Part shown: in pieces, positions 46,734 to 54,431 of the stretch | Numbering within the stretch: the first letter of the stretch is position 1 | How the letters are laid out: each line of letters begins with the position of its first letter | DNA from: Mycobacterium sp. GA-1841 | GTDB taxonomy: Bacteria > Actinomycetota > Actinomycetes > Mycobacteriales > Mycobacteriaceae | Length of the DNA: 64,000 bases | Assembly (NCBI RefSeq): GCF_001954135.1 | Contig: NZ_MBEQ01000070.1 | Location: 62,001 to 126,000 of the forward strand | Direction of reading: 5' to 3' | Notes under the pieces: model-generated | The model's input: only the letters and a program-made list of their open reading frames with translations | What the model was told of the DNA's origin: nothing | The model's database searches: none | Position numbers and translations under genes: made by a program

Positions 46734-47192
46734 ATGGGTGCCGACTTCGACCTTGGCTCCTTCATTGAAGGATCCGTTCCCCTTGCAATCATCGGACTAG
46801 TAGCGGGAATCGGGGGTACTGCGTTCTTCTTCGGGCTCGATTGGTACAGCAGAAGGTCGTCGTATCGAACCCTCGCCAGGCTGTATACCCACTCATCGGC
46901 ATTCTGGGCGCGGTGGCCGGGCGATCGTGTCTGGATGGCGCCGTACGGCGAGTTGGTCGCCGAAGCTGACCGATGCAATGAGCTCATCGGATACGTCGGA
47001 GAAAAACGAATGAACCTCGGCCTGAAAAGGGGGTCGGCGAAAAAGCAGGCCAAAGCCATACATGCTGAGTTTCGTCAGCAAGTAGAACGCGAAGAAGCCA
47101 TGTACCAGGGGATTCTCGCCACCCTGCAGAACGCCATGAACTACGCGGTCGCACGAGGCAAGGGTCCACCGCCACCGCCCGGTAGGTCCTGA
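46734..47192 (+). CDS. Single-pass membrane protein B1 (RWP/APYxEL family)
   Basis: 152 residues, unrecognised. N-terminal DLGSFIEGSVP, membrane helix (LAIIGLVAGIGGTAFFFGLDWY), SRRSSYRTLARLYTHSSAFW and the shared core ARWPGDRVWMAPYGELVAEADRC. A long charged helix and a Pro tail (RGKGPPPPPGRS) follow. Starts one base after the A1 stop, so the two are co-translated. Its closest relative is B2 at 47872. The 227 bases after it contain the promoter of the next copy. Confidence 0.75.
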   Translation: MGADFDLGSFIEGSVPLAIIGLVAGIGGTAFFFGLDWYSRRSSYRTLARLYTHSSAFWARWPGDRVWMAPYGELVAEADRCNELIGYVGEKRMNLGLKRGSAKKQAKAIHAEFRQQVEREEAMYQGILATLQNAMNYAVARGKGPPPPPGRS

Positions 47193-47407
47193 ATCCTCCG
47201 GGTGACACGACAATCAGCGGAAGCGTCGACAGCGGCACAATTCGCCACCAACTTCGCCGGACACTTCAGCACCGTGGTCTGTGTGGCCGGTGGCGCAAGA
47301 CCGCGACCATTTGGGAATTGACGCCCCAAGAACCGATCATAATTTCGGCGTACTTACCGTTTAGCTTCGATCTTTGAGCCCGCCCCAGCATAAGTTATAA
47401 CGCCAAC

Positions 47408-47413
47408 TAGACT
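47408..47413 (+). promoter_or_regulatory. -10 element for leaderless transcription, cassette copy 2
   Basis: TAGACT followed by exactly 6 bases and the ATG of A2, the same layout as in copy 1. The upstream 20 bases (ATAAGTTATAACGCCAAC) differ from copy 1, so only the -10 and start are kept. Confidence 0.65.
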
Positions 47414-47419
47414 GCCGCC

Positions 47420-47875
47420 ATGCTGGCCGTAGCTGTAGCGATTGGACCGCTGTCTGGGCGTAGTTGGCCTGATACTCCGGAAGAGGCATTGGCCAACCTG
47501 ATCGCCCTCATCTGCGCCGTCGCCACTGGCGCAGGATTGGTGGTTTTAGTGGGATGGTTCCTCCGGTGGTGGTGCTTCACCAACCGGCCGAGCGCCTACC
47601 GTCGACGGTTGGAAAAGCGATCGGCTGAGTTCCGCGCGCGTTGGCCACAGGAGCAACTGGGCTACGCGCCTTACAGTGAGTTGTGCGCGGAAGCGCAACG
47701 GTGCTGGGCGTTGGTTTTTGTGCTTGAGGATTCAGACAATCCGAAAGAACAACCACCCGGCGCCGACAGTAGCGATCTTCCTGCATTACATCATTGGATC
47801 GACATCGTAATAGCAGCGCTAAACTCGGCCGCTGAGCGCGAGCGACAGCCTGCAACTGGGAGGAATTCCCAGTGA
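47420..47875 (+). CDS. Single-pass membrane protein A2 (RWP/APYxEL family)
   Basis: 151 residues. Paralogue of A1: SGRSWPDTPEEALANLIA, a membrane helix (about 25-50 including VVLVGWFLRWW), NRPSAYRRRLEKRSAEFR, and the core ARWPQEQLGYAPYSELCAEAQRC. LHHWIDIVIAALNSAAERER matches the VRHWISIVVAALNAAAARDR end of A1. It overlaps B2 by 4 bases (GTGA). Function unknown. Confidence 0.75.
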   Translation: MLAVAVAIGPLSGRSWPDTPEEALANLIALICAVATGAGLVVLVGWFLRWWCFTNRPSAYRRRLEKRSAEFRARWPQEQLGYAPYSELCAEAQRCWALVFVLEDSDNPKEQPPGADSSDLPALHHWIDIVIAALNSAAERERQPATGRNSQ

Positions 47876-48336
47876 TATCTGCTGCTCAATTTGACCTGCG
47901 CTCCCAATTTGAAGGGCCAGTTCCCTTTTTGATCACCGTTATTCTGATCATCGGGATCACATGTGCGCTCATATTTTTTGTGGGGGCATGGTATTCCAAG
48001 AAGTCGGAATATCAAAAGCGGGCCCGTCTGTATACATTCTCGTCGGCGTTCTGGGCCCGGTGGCCGGGCGAGCGGCTGTGGGTGGCGCCATACCCCGAGC
48101 TGGCTGGTGAAGCGGCCCGGTGCGAGGACATCCTCGCAGGAATGGGCTTGACACCGCCGCACTATGAGCACGAACAGAGTGAGCCAGTTATAAAGGCCGA
48201 GGATGCACAAAGGGGCGATCAGCGCGTCGACCGCGATGGAGCCAGTTTCCTGGCTAAACGTGGCGTCGTGCTCCAAGCGATGACCCACGCGATTGCACAA
48301 GGCAGGGGTCCGCAGTCGCCACCTGGCACGCCGTGA
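47872..48336 (+). CDS. Single-pass membrane protein B2 (RWP/APYxEL family)
   Basis: 154 residues. Paralogue of B1: SQFEGPVP, a membrane helix (FLITVILIIGITCALIFFV), WYSKKSEYQKRARLYTFSSA, core ARWPGERLWVAPYPELAGEAARC, and a Pro-rich end (QGRGPQSPPGTP). GTG start coupled to the A2 stop. The following 55 bases lead into the convergent lipoprotein gene. Confidence 0.75.
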   Translation: MISAAQFDLRSQFEGPVPFLITVILIIGITCALIFFVGAWYSKKSEYQKRARLYTFSSAFWARWPGERLWVAPYPELAGEAARCEDILAGMGLTPPHYEHEQSEPVIKAEDAQRGDQRVDRDGASFLAKRGVVLQAMTHAIAQGRGPQSPPGTP

Positions 48337-48391
48337 ACTGCTGGTGACACCACGATCAGCCCCGGGCAATGTCCCATGCCGTGAAGCCCAC

Positions 48392-48730
48392 CTACTCCAT
48401 AGGCTCGTCGTCGACCTTGGCACCAAACTTGACGTTGCCGTCCTCGACCGAGTTGGCCGTGACAGTCACGCCATATTTGGTGTCGCCGACAGTCAGCACG
48501 CAACGCTGAGTAGCACCGACTTTGGCCGGAAGATCGTCATCACACACGACGGAATCGGCCTTGGAGCCCGCCTGCGCCTCAAGTTTTTGCTTCACGACCT
48601 TCGCCAGCTTGTCCTTGTCGACGCCGGCGGTCTTCCCGATCTCGACGTGACCAGAACACGCTCCGAGCAGTCCGGCCGCGACAACCAGCGCCGCCGCGGC
48701 AACCACGCGAATATTCAACGTCGCCTTCAT
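48392..48730 (-). CDS. DUF4333 lipoprotein
   Basis: 112 residues. Lipoprotein signal with the lipobox LLGAC (Cys25), then a mature domain HVEIGKTAGVDKDKLAKVVK and VVCDDDLPAKVGATQRCVLT with two Cys, typical of DUF4333. Members are exported mycobacterial proteins of unknown role. It lies 83 bases after the eccD1 stop on the same strand and could be co-transcribed with the core ESX-1 operon. Confidence 0.88.
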   Translation of the reverse strand: MKATLNIRVVAAAALVVAAGLLGACSGHVEIGKTAGVDKDKLAKVVKQKLEAQAGSKADSVVCDDDLPAKVGATQRCVLTVGDTKYGVTVTANSVEDGNVKFGAKVDDEPME

Positions 48731-48813
48731 GTGTTTCCCCCCTTGATAGGCAATTGCCCACAGTCAACGGGTATCAGGGCCACAGCGACCCTGATACCCC
48801 CGACCCGAAAACA

Positions 48814-50346
48814 TCAGTGCAAGCGCAAGTTCCGCAGCAGGTCGTACACGCCGGCGATCCACAGCAGCAGTGGAATCACCGCGGCGATGGCCGCACCGTC
48901 GGTCAGCTCCAGAATTCGTTTGGTCACCGGGGACACCCGGCGCACGCCGTCGGTGGCACCGACCGCGATCACTGCAACCAGACCGAGCACCGTGTAGATC
49001 GCCAGCACCAGCCAGGCGTTGCCCGGATTCCACAGGCAAAGCCGCACCATCACCCCGGTCGGCACGGCAATCGCAGCCGCCAGCAGCGACCACGAGCACC
49101 ATCGCTCGGCGTACAGCCGGGACCGGAAGCCACAGATCACGGCCACCAGGGCCGCCACGATCATGCTGTGGATGAAGAAATGCCCTTGCACCACAACCGC
49201 AATCGCACCGACCGACAAGATCAGGGCACCAGCCGCAAGGAAACCGATCAGGAGTTGACGGGTCAACAAGCTGCGTTCCTGCAGTCGCGCCGCCGATTCC
49301 GGCACCGAGGCGATAATCGCCTTCCATGTGGGCGACGCCTCGTCCACCTCGTCGGGCGTGATCACCGGATCGAGCAGTTCATCGTTGGACACCGACTCAC
49401 CTGGCGCCGGGATCGGCGGAAGCGCGATACGGGCCACGGCCACAGTGAGTTTGGCGGCGTTGGTCACCACGACCAGCCCGAAGGCGATCGCTCCGGCGGG
49501 CACCCATTCGGCGCCGCCATACCCGACGGTGATCGCGGCAGCCGTGACGGCGATCGCCAACACGGCCAGGAATGAGGCGACATCGGCCCGCCGACGTGGC
49601 CCACCACGGGTGGCCAAGGTCAACAGCAACACCACCGCACCGGCGCCGGCCAGTTGTGGTGCCCCAAGCGAATCCGCGTCATAGGGCAATGGCACGGCCA
49701 GGGCCGCGGCACCGGCCAACACGATCACCGAGGCCAGCAGCAGGCTCTCGGCCAGATCGAAGTTGTCGTAACGATTCTGCGCGGCGAAGCTGCCGCCGAG
49801 CAGGCCGAACCCGAACAGTGCGAGCGCCACCGCCCACCACCAGCCTTGGCCTGCGCCGTCCCATGACACCAGCGCCATGACGGTGATGGCAGCGGAAACC
49901 ACCGGGATGGCCACGCCGACAAAGCGATTCAGCGCCCTGCGGTCGAACACCGGTGACTCGTCGAGCACCGCGATCGCGTCGATCACGTCCTCGACCAGGG
50001 GACGGTACCGCTCGGTGCGGCTGACCGACACCAGGGTCAGTAGCGATCCGTCGACCACGCCGGCGTCGTCGAGGGACTCGTCGGCCTTCAACGGCGGAGC
50101 GCCCGGACGGGCAAATGCCCACATGCCCTGTTCGGAGAAGTCGAACCCGGCGAGGGTGTCTTTCGGGGTGTCCTCGAGCAAATCGCCGAGCACACTGACG
50201 GTCTCGTCGATGTAAGTCTCGATGGGCGCCGCGGCCGGCAACACCAGGTCGGTCAGCCTCTTACCGGTGAGGATGGTGACCCGGGTGGTCGACGGCCGGC
50301 CAGGCGCCGTGCTCGAGGGGTCAGCGGCGGCAGTAGTCGCGGTCAC
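48814..50346 (-). CDS. eccD1: ESX-1 channel component EccD1
   Basis: 510 residues, as in M. tuberculosis (511). An N-terminal ubiquitin-like (YukD) domain (about 20-110, TRVTILTGKRLTDLVLPAAA) is followed by 11 membrane helices (from VGVAIPVVSAAITVMALVSW on). EccD dimers line the ESX inner-membrane pore. The start overlaps the espI stop by 4 bases (GTGA). Confidence 0.96.
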   Translation of the reverse strand: MTATTAAADPSSTAPGRPSTTRVTILTGKRLTDLVLPAAAPIETYIDETVSVLGDLLEDTPKDTLAGFDFSEQGMWAFARPGAPPLKADESLDDAGVVDGSLLTLVSVSRTERYRPLVEDVIDAIAVLDESPVFDRRALNRFVGVAIPVVSAAITVMALVSWDGAGQGWWWAVALALFGFGLLGGSFAAQNRYDNFDLAESLLLASVIVLAGAAALAVPLPYDADSLGAPQLAGAGAVVLLLTLATRGGPRRRADVASFLAVLAIAVTAAAITVGYGGAEWVPAGAIAFGLVVVTNAAKLTVAVARIALPPIPAPGESVSNDELLDPVITPDEVDEASPTWKAIIASVPESAARLQERSLLTRQLLIGFLAAGALILSVGAIAVVVQGHFFIHSMIVAALVAVICGFRSRLYAERWCSWSLLAAAIAVPTGVMVRLCLWNPGNAWLVLAIYTVLGLVAVIAVGATDGVRRVSPVTKRILELTDGAAIAAVIPLLLWIAGVYDLLRNLRLH

Positions 50347-51767
50347 CGCCGTTCAAGCCTGTCGAAATCGTCGGACAGGGCGGCGGCCAATTCGGTGATG
50401 CGCCGCTGGAACGTGTCGCTGAGCAGGTCGAGCTGAATCTCGGTGCCTTGGGCAATGTGCTTGTCCCACGGCAACACGATGACACGACCGGGGGGCACGT
50501 GGCGCTCGAATTGCTGCACCAGATCCTCGACATCCACATTGGGCTTACCCGGCGTCACATGGTTGATCACCACGCAGGACCGGCCGAGCAGATCCTGATA
50601 TCCGTTCTGGCGCAGCCAGTCCATCGTGATGGCGGCCTGCCGGGCCCCGTCGATCGAGGCGCTGGCCACGATGACCATGCCCGAGACGGTGGAAAGCACA
50701 CCGCGAGAGGACTTCTGGAACAGCCCCGCCCCGCAGTCGGCCAGCACCAGGTTGTAGTAGCGCGACACCACGGAGGTGGCGCCCTTCCAGTCCTCGTCGT
50801 TGAACTCGCGCTGGGCCCCGCTGTAGTCCTCGGACGAGAGCACCTCGAGGTTGGAGCCGTTCATGCTCGTGTAGGCCCGAATGTCGTTGTAGCGGGACAG
50901 TTCCTGATCGGCGAGCAGATCGGAGATGGTGGCGGCGGACTGACGTCCGGCCCGGTCGGCCAGGTTGCCGCCGTCCGGGTCAGCGTCGATCGCCAGGATG
51001 CGGTCGCCGCGGACCTTGGCCATCGCCGATCCGAGGGCGACGGTGACGGCGGTCTTGCCGACGCCGCCCTTCAGCCCGAACACACCGATCTGGTAGGAGT
51101 CGCGGGCGTTGCGCCGGATCCGGTTGTGCAGTTCGAGTTCGTAGATCTCGTCGGGCGACAAACCAAGGTTGATCCGGGTGGTCAGGTAGAGCCAGTGACG
51201 CCAGCCGCGCTGCGACGGCATCTTCACCCCGGTCTTCACCCCGACGTGCGAGAGCGCATCGATCGCACGGTGGTTGCCCATCGAGGCGGCCGAGGTGGGG
51301 CCGGGCGCGGCCGGGGTCGGAATCGCCTGTCCTGCCCGCCACTGACCGCTGACCTCAGGGTCGATATCGGCGAACTGCGAGGGCGCGGGACCGGGTGCGA
51401 CGCGGGGCGCCGGACCGGGCATGGACCGGGCCTGCTCGTGCCGCGCACCTTGGCCGAACTGCTGCTGCGGCGCCCGCAGCATGGAGTTCTGCGGCCACTG
51501 CGGCGCGGTCGCCGGGGGCTGCGGCATCGGCGCAGGCATCTGCGGCGTGGTTTCCGCGTGCCGCGGCTGTGCGGCAGCCTGAGTCTGTGTGGGTGCGGTG
51601 GGAGCCACCGGCACATCCGTGGAACTGGTTTCCCCGACCGGAACGGGCGGTGGCGGCGCGGCTGCGGCGGCCTTCAGGATGGCATCTCTGTCCACGATGG
51701 CGGTGGCATCGTCGACCGGTTTACCCGGTTCCGACGAGTGGAAGAGCCGGTCATAGTCGGCCGACAT
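50343..51767 (-). CDS. espI: ESX-1 ParA-like ATPase EspI
   Basis: 474 residues. A Pro/Ala/Gln-rich N-terminal half (about 20-155) leads to a MinD/ParA-type ATPase with the Walker A GLKGGVGKTAVTVALG (about 231-246) and ILAIDADPDGGNLADRA. EspI lowers ESX-1 activity when cellular ATP falls in M. tuberculosis; this is known for the family, not shown here. Last-but-one gene of the minus operon, coupled to eccD1. Confidence 0.95.
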   Translation of the reverse strand: MSADYDRLFHSSEPGKPVDDATAIVDRDAILKAAAAAPPPPVPVGETSSTDVPVAPTAPTQTQAAAQPRHAETTPQMPAPMPQPPATAPQWPQNSMLRAPQQQFGQGARHEQARSMPGPAPRVAPGPAPSQFADIDPEVSGQWRAGQAIPTPAAPGPTSAASMGNHRAIDALSHVGVKTGVKMPSQRGWRHWLYLTTRINLGLSPDEIYELELHNRIRRNARDSYQIGVFGLKGGVGKTAVTVALGSAMAKVRGDRILAIDADPDGGNLADRAGRQSAATISDLLADQELSRYNDIRAYTSMNGSNLEVLSSEDYSGAQREFNDEDWKGATSVVSRYYNLVLADCGAGLFQKSSRGVLSTVSGMVIVASASIDGARQAAITMDWLRQNGYQDLLGRSCVVINHVTPGKPNVDVEDLVQQFERHVPPGRVIVLPWDKHIAQGTEIQLDLLSDTFQRRITELAAALSDDFDRLERR

Positions 51768-51822
51768 GGGGACCCCTCAGATAGTCAAAACAGATGGTTA
51801 GATCTTTACACCCAAGCACAAG

Positions 51823-51871
51823 TGGTGGGCGGGTTCGGCCTATCCCCGATAGACCGTTTACCCGCCCACCA
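51823..51871 (-). terminator. Hairpin between esxA and espI
   Basis: Arms TGGTGGGCGGGT and ACCCGCCCACCA (12 bases, perfect) around a 25-base loop, 26 bases after the esxA stop. It would let EsxA/EsxB mRNA end or be trimmed before espI-eccD1, keeping the two substrates in excess. It has no T-run; partial read-through is likely. Confidence 0.6.
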
Positions 51872-51897
51872 ATGCATGCGTGCGTGTTGCCCGTTAA

Positions 51898-52185
51898 CTA
51901 GGCAAACATTCCCGTGACGCCGGCTTCGGTCTGGGACATGGTCTGCCCCGCCTCGCTGATCGTCTGGGCCAGGTTCTGCAGAGCCTGGTTCAGCTCGTTG
52001 GAGGTGTTGTCCCAACGGGTCTGCACGGCCTGGTAGGCCTCCGAACCCGAGCCGCCCCACGCCGAGGCGAGCGAGGCCAGCGAGCCCTTGCCCTCGTCCA
52101 GCAGCCCGGCGGTGGTGCCGACGGCGCCCTGGATCTCAGCGGAGCCGCCCTCGATGCCGGCGAAATTCCAAACCTGTTCGCTCAT
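51898..52185 (-). CDS. esxA: ESAT-6 (EsxA)
   Basis: 95 residues. Helix-WXG-helix protein secreted as a dimer with EsxB. W43-x-G45 in [12 protein letters not shown] is intact, as is the tail [19 protein letters not shown]. It acts in membrane disruption in pathogens and in DNA transfer and conjugation control in M. smegmatis. 32 bases after esxB. Confidence 0.98.
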   Translation of the reverse strand: MSEQVWNFAGIEGGSAEIQGAVGTTAGLLDEGKGSLASLASAWGGSGSEAYQAVQTRWDNTSNELNQALQNLAQTISEAGQTMSQTEAGVTGMFA

Positions 52186-52217
52186 GTTTTCAGTCTCCGT
52201 TCTTGAAGGTCAGTAGG

Positions 52218-52520
52218 TCAGATGTTCATCGACGAGGCCAGGTTGCCGGCCTGATCGTCATCGGTGCTGGTGTACTGAGTACCCGAGGTGTGGATGTTGT
52301 TCGAGATGTCGTTCAGTTCCTGGATCTGCTTGGCAGCAGCCTCGTGGAACCGTGCCAGCGCCGACTGAGCGGCGGTACCGGCCTGGCCGACCATCTGGGC
52401 AGCCAAGGAGCTACCGGTCGACTCGACCTGAGCGATGACGCTCTTGAGCTCACCCGAGATGCGCTCGAAATTAGCAGCCTCCTTGGCGAGGACGGCGGCA
52501 TCTGTATTCATCTGTGCCAT
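52218..52520 (-). CDS. esxB: CFP-10 (EsxB)
   Basis: 100 residues. Partner of EsxA and carrier of the C-terminal secretion signal Y83-x3-D87 (TQYTSTDDDQ). The turn residues are M43-V44-G45 rather than the W-x-G of M. tuberculosis CFP-10; I recall the same change in M. smegmatis EsxB. The rest (AAVLAKEAANFERISGELK, AGTAAQSALARFHEAAAK) is typical. Confidence 0.97.
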   Translation of the reverse strand: MAQMNTDAAVLAKEAANFERISGELKSVIAQVESTGSSLAAQMVGQAGTAAQSALARFHEAAAKQIQELNDISNNIHTSGTQYTSTDDDQAGNLASSMNI

Positions 52521-52612
52521 GTTGGATTTCCCCTTATTTTCCCTTTGTCCTCACCAGTGATGATTGGCGAGTCCTCCGGCCGGGTGGCCGGAAAGTCTTT
52601 GTGGTGGACGAC

Positions 52613-53938
52613 TTACCAGTCGTCGTCCTCGTCTAGTGATTCGTCGTAGGTGAGTGCAGTCGGTGACACCAACCCGTCCTTCGTGCCGCCGCTCTTCTCT
52701 TCTTTGTTCTTGGCCGCGTGCACCGGTGCCCCGCTGCCGCCTCCGGAGCCGCCACCGACCGGCGCCACCGGACCTGCCGCACCCGAGGCCCCGCCGAGGG
52801 CCGGCTTGGCCTCACCGCTGATGCCCAACATGCTCGACAACAGCGCAGTCCGCGGCGGAGATCCGAGTGCGCCCGGCAGCGACGCCGCCCGCACCAGACC
52901 CGCGCCCGAGGCCGGCCCCGTACCACCGGCCAGCGGATGGTTGGAGAACGGCATCGCCCCGATCAACCCGGACTGCATCCCCTGCTGGCCGCCGCCCATG
53001 CCGGCGAACTGACTCACCATCTGAGTCACCTGCTGCAACGGCTGCGTCAGCGTCTGCATCGGCGACTGGAGCATCTGCGGAATCTGTCCCGCCAACTGCC
53101 CGGCCTGTTGCCCCATCTGCATGACCATCTGCATGCCCTGCTGCATGGGGTTCTTCTCGGACGGATCCTGCTCCTGCCGTCCGGCGTTCTCACCCTTGCC
53201 TGCCGCGCCGACCGCTCGCTGCTCGGCGTGGTTCACCTGGGCGGCGACGTTGCCGGAGACCAGGGCCACCGACTCGATCGTGGCCTTGGCGCTGACGCCC
53301 TCGATGATCGCGTTGCGCATCAGCCCTTGGGCCGTCCGCGGCGCCGTCGACGCGAGCGCCGCTGCTGCCGTCGTCTCACCGACCCCGGGCAGCACGATCG
53401 GCGTCATCGGCATGATCGGCTCGAACAGCAGGTTCATCGTGGTTTCGGCGTGGTACGCCTCCATCACGGTCGCCGCCAGTGCCCACATCCGCGCATAGTC
53501 CATCTCGTTGAGGCCGATCGGCATCGTGTTGATGCCGAGGAAGTTGGTGGCTTCCAGGACCCCGTGGGTGATGTGGTTCTGCTCGATCTCGGGAATTTGC
53601 GGTGTCGCCGCCATGGCCGTCGTGTATGACGTCGCCTGCGCACTGGCCTGCAGCGCACGCTTCTGTGCCTGCAGCGCCAGCATGCGCAGCCACACGATCA
53701 TCGGCGTCGTGGCCGAAACGGCCCGCTCACTGGCCGTCCCGCTCCACACCGACATGAGGGTGTTGAGCGCGGCGGCCAGCTCGTCGGCCTGGGTCTCCAG
53801 CAGAAGGGCCAAAGCCTCCCAGCCGCTGGCAGCCTGCAGCATCGGCGCCGGGCCGGCGCCCAGCATCAACCGTCCCGTGTTGACCTCGGGGGGAAACGCC
53901 CCCCATGTCGGTATCAAGACCGCTGGAACCGCAACCAT
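52613..53938 (-). CDS. PPE family protein PPE68
   Basis: 441 residues. PPE domain of ~180 residues with FPPEVN at 15-20 and VWSGTASERAV as WxG turn. EspG1 binds the hh tip of such proteins. The central part is Met/Gln-rich (GMQMVMQMGQQAGQLAGQIP), and the end is ALTYDESLDEDDDW. It pairs with PE35 and is membrane-associated in M. tuberculosis. Same operon as pe35 and esxBA. Confidence 0.95.
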   Translation of the reverse strand: MVAVPAVLIPTWGAFPPEVNTGRLMLGAGPAPMLQAASGWEALALLLETQADELAAALNTLMSVWSGTASERAVSATTPMIVWLRMLALQAQKRALQASAQATSYTTAMAATPQIPEIEQNHITHGVLEATNFLGINTMPIGLNEMDYARMWALAATVMEAYHAETTMNLLFEPIMPMTPIVLPGVGETTAAAALASTAPRTAQGLMRNAIIEGVSAKATIESVALVSGNVAAQVNHAEQRAVGAAGKGENAGRQEQDPSEKNPMQQGMQMVMQMGQQAGQLAGQIPQMLQSPMQTLTQPLQQVTQMVSQFAGMGGGQQGMQSGLIGAMPFSNHPLAGGTGPASGAGLVRAASLPGALGSPPRTALLSSMLGISGEAKPALGGASGAAGPVAPVGGGSGGGSGAPVHAAKNKEEKSGGTKDGLVSPTALTYDESLDEDDDW

Positions 53939-53979
53939 GGCTGGATGACCCTATTTCTGACGAATTTGCTCGCGACCTG

Positions 53980-54273
53980 TTACAGCGTGGTTGCCTGGGC
54001 CGCGTCGACCGCGTTGTAGATACCCGCGATCTCCTGGAAGGCAGCGCCCGCCCGGGTGAGTTCCTCCTGGGCGAACGAGTTCGCCGTCAGAGCCTCGACA
54101 CCCTCGCTCGCGAAGGCCATGGCAGCCAGTGCCGAGACCTCGTCAACACCGGCCGGAACCAGCGCGGTGACGGCCGCGGCAGCGGTCGTGCCACCGGCCA
54201 GACCACGGGCTGCGTTTGCGATCACCTGTGCTGCAACAGCTTCGGCGCCTGGGTTGTGCATCAACGGTTGCAT
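53980..54273 (-). CDS. PE family protein PE35
   Basis: 97 residues, PE-only protein: MQPLMHNPGAEAVAAQVIAN and SALAAMAFASEGVEALTANS, with a C-terminal Y-x3-D motif (IYNAVDAAQ) as secretion signal. GGGGAGCAAG precedes the ATG. It forms a heterodimer with PPE68. The 158 bases upstream separate it from eccCb1 and probably hold the promoter for the pe35-ppe68-esxB-esxA genes. Confidence 0.94.
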   Translation of the reverse strand: MQPLMHNPGAEAVAAQVIANAARGLAGGTTAAAAVTALVPAGVDEVSALAAMAFASEGVEALTANSFAQEELTRAGAAFQEIAGIYNAVDAAQATTL

Positions 54274-54431
54274 TTGCTTGCTCCCCTGTTCGTTTCCAAA
54301 TGCACGGGGACAAGCACTCAAAGCCGACGTGACAGAAAGTTTGCCAAGCCGTCCAGGAACCTGTCCCCCGATTCCTTTGCTGACGGGCTGCCGCCAGCGT
54401 TGCTGAGTGCGTTGTTTAGATACTAACTGCC

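Larger units (their letters stand above)
46280..48364 (+). repeat. Tandem duplication of a two-gene membrane-protein cassette
   Basis: Two copies, about 46280-47220 and 47408-48364, in the same direction. Each has TAGACT-N6-ATG, gene A, gene B, and a shared tail just after the stop of B (GGTGACACGACAATCAGC in one, GGTGACACCACGATCAGC in the other). Protein identity is high over the conserved core but lower in the linkers. So the duplication is old but includes the flanks. Confidence 0.8.
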
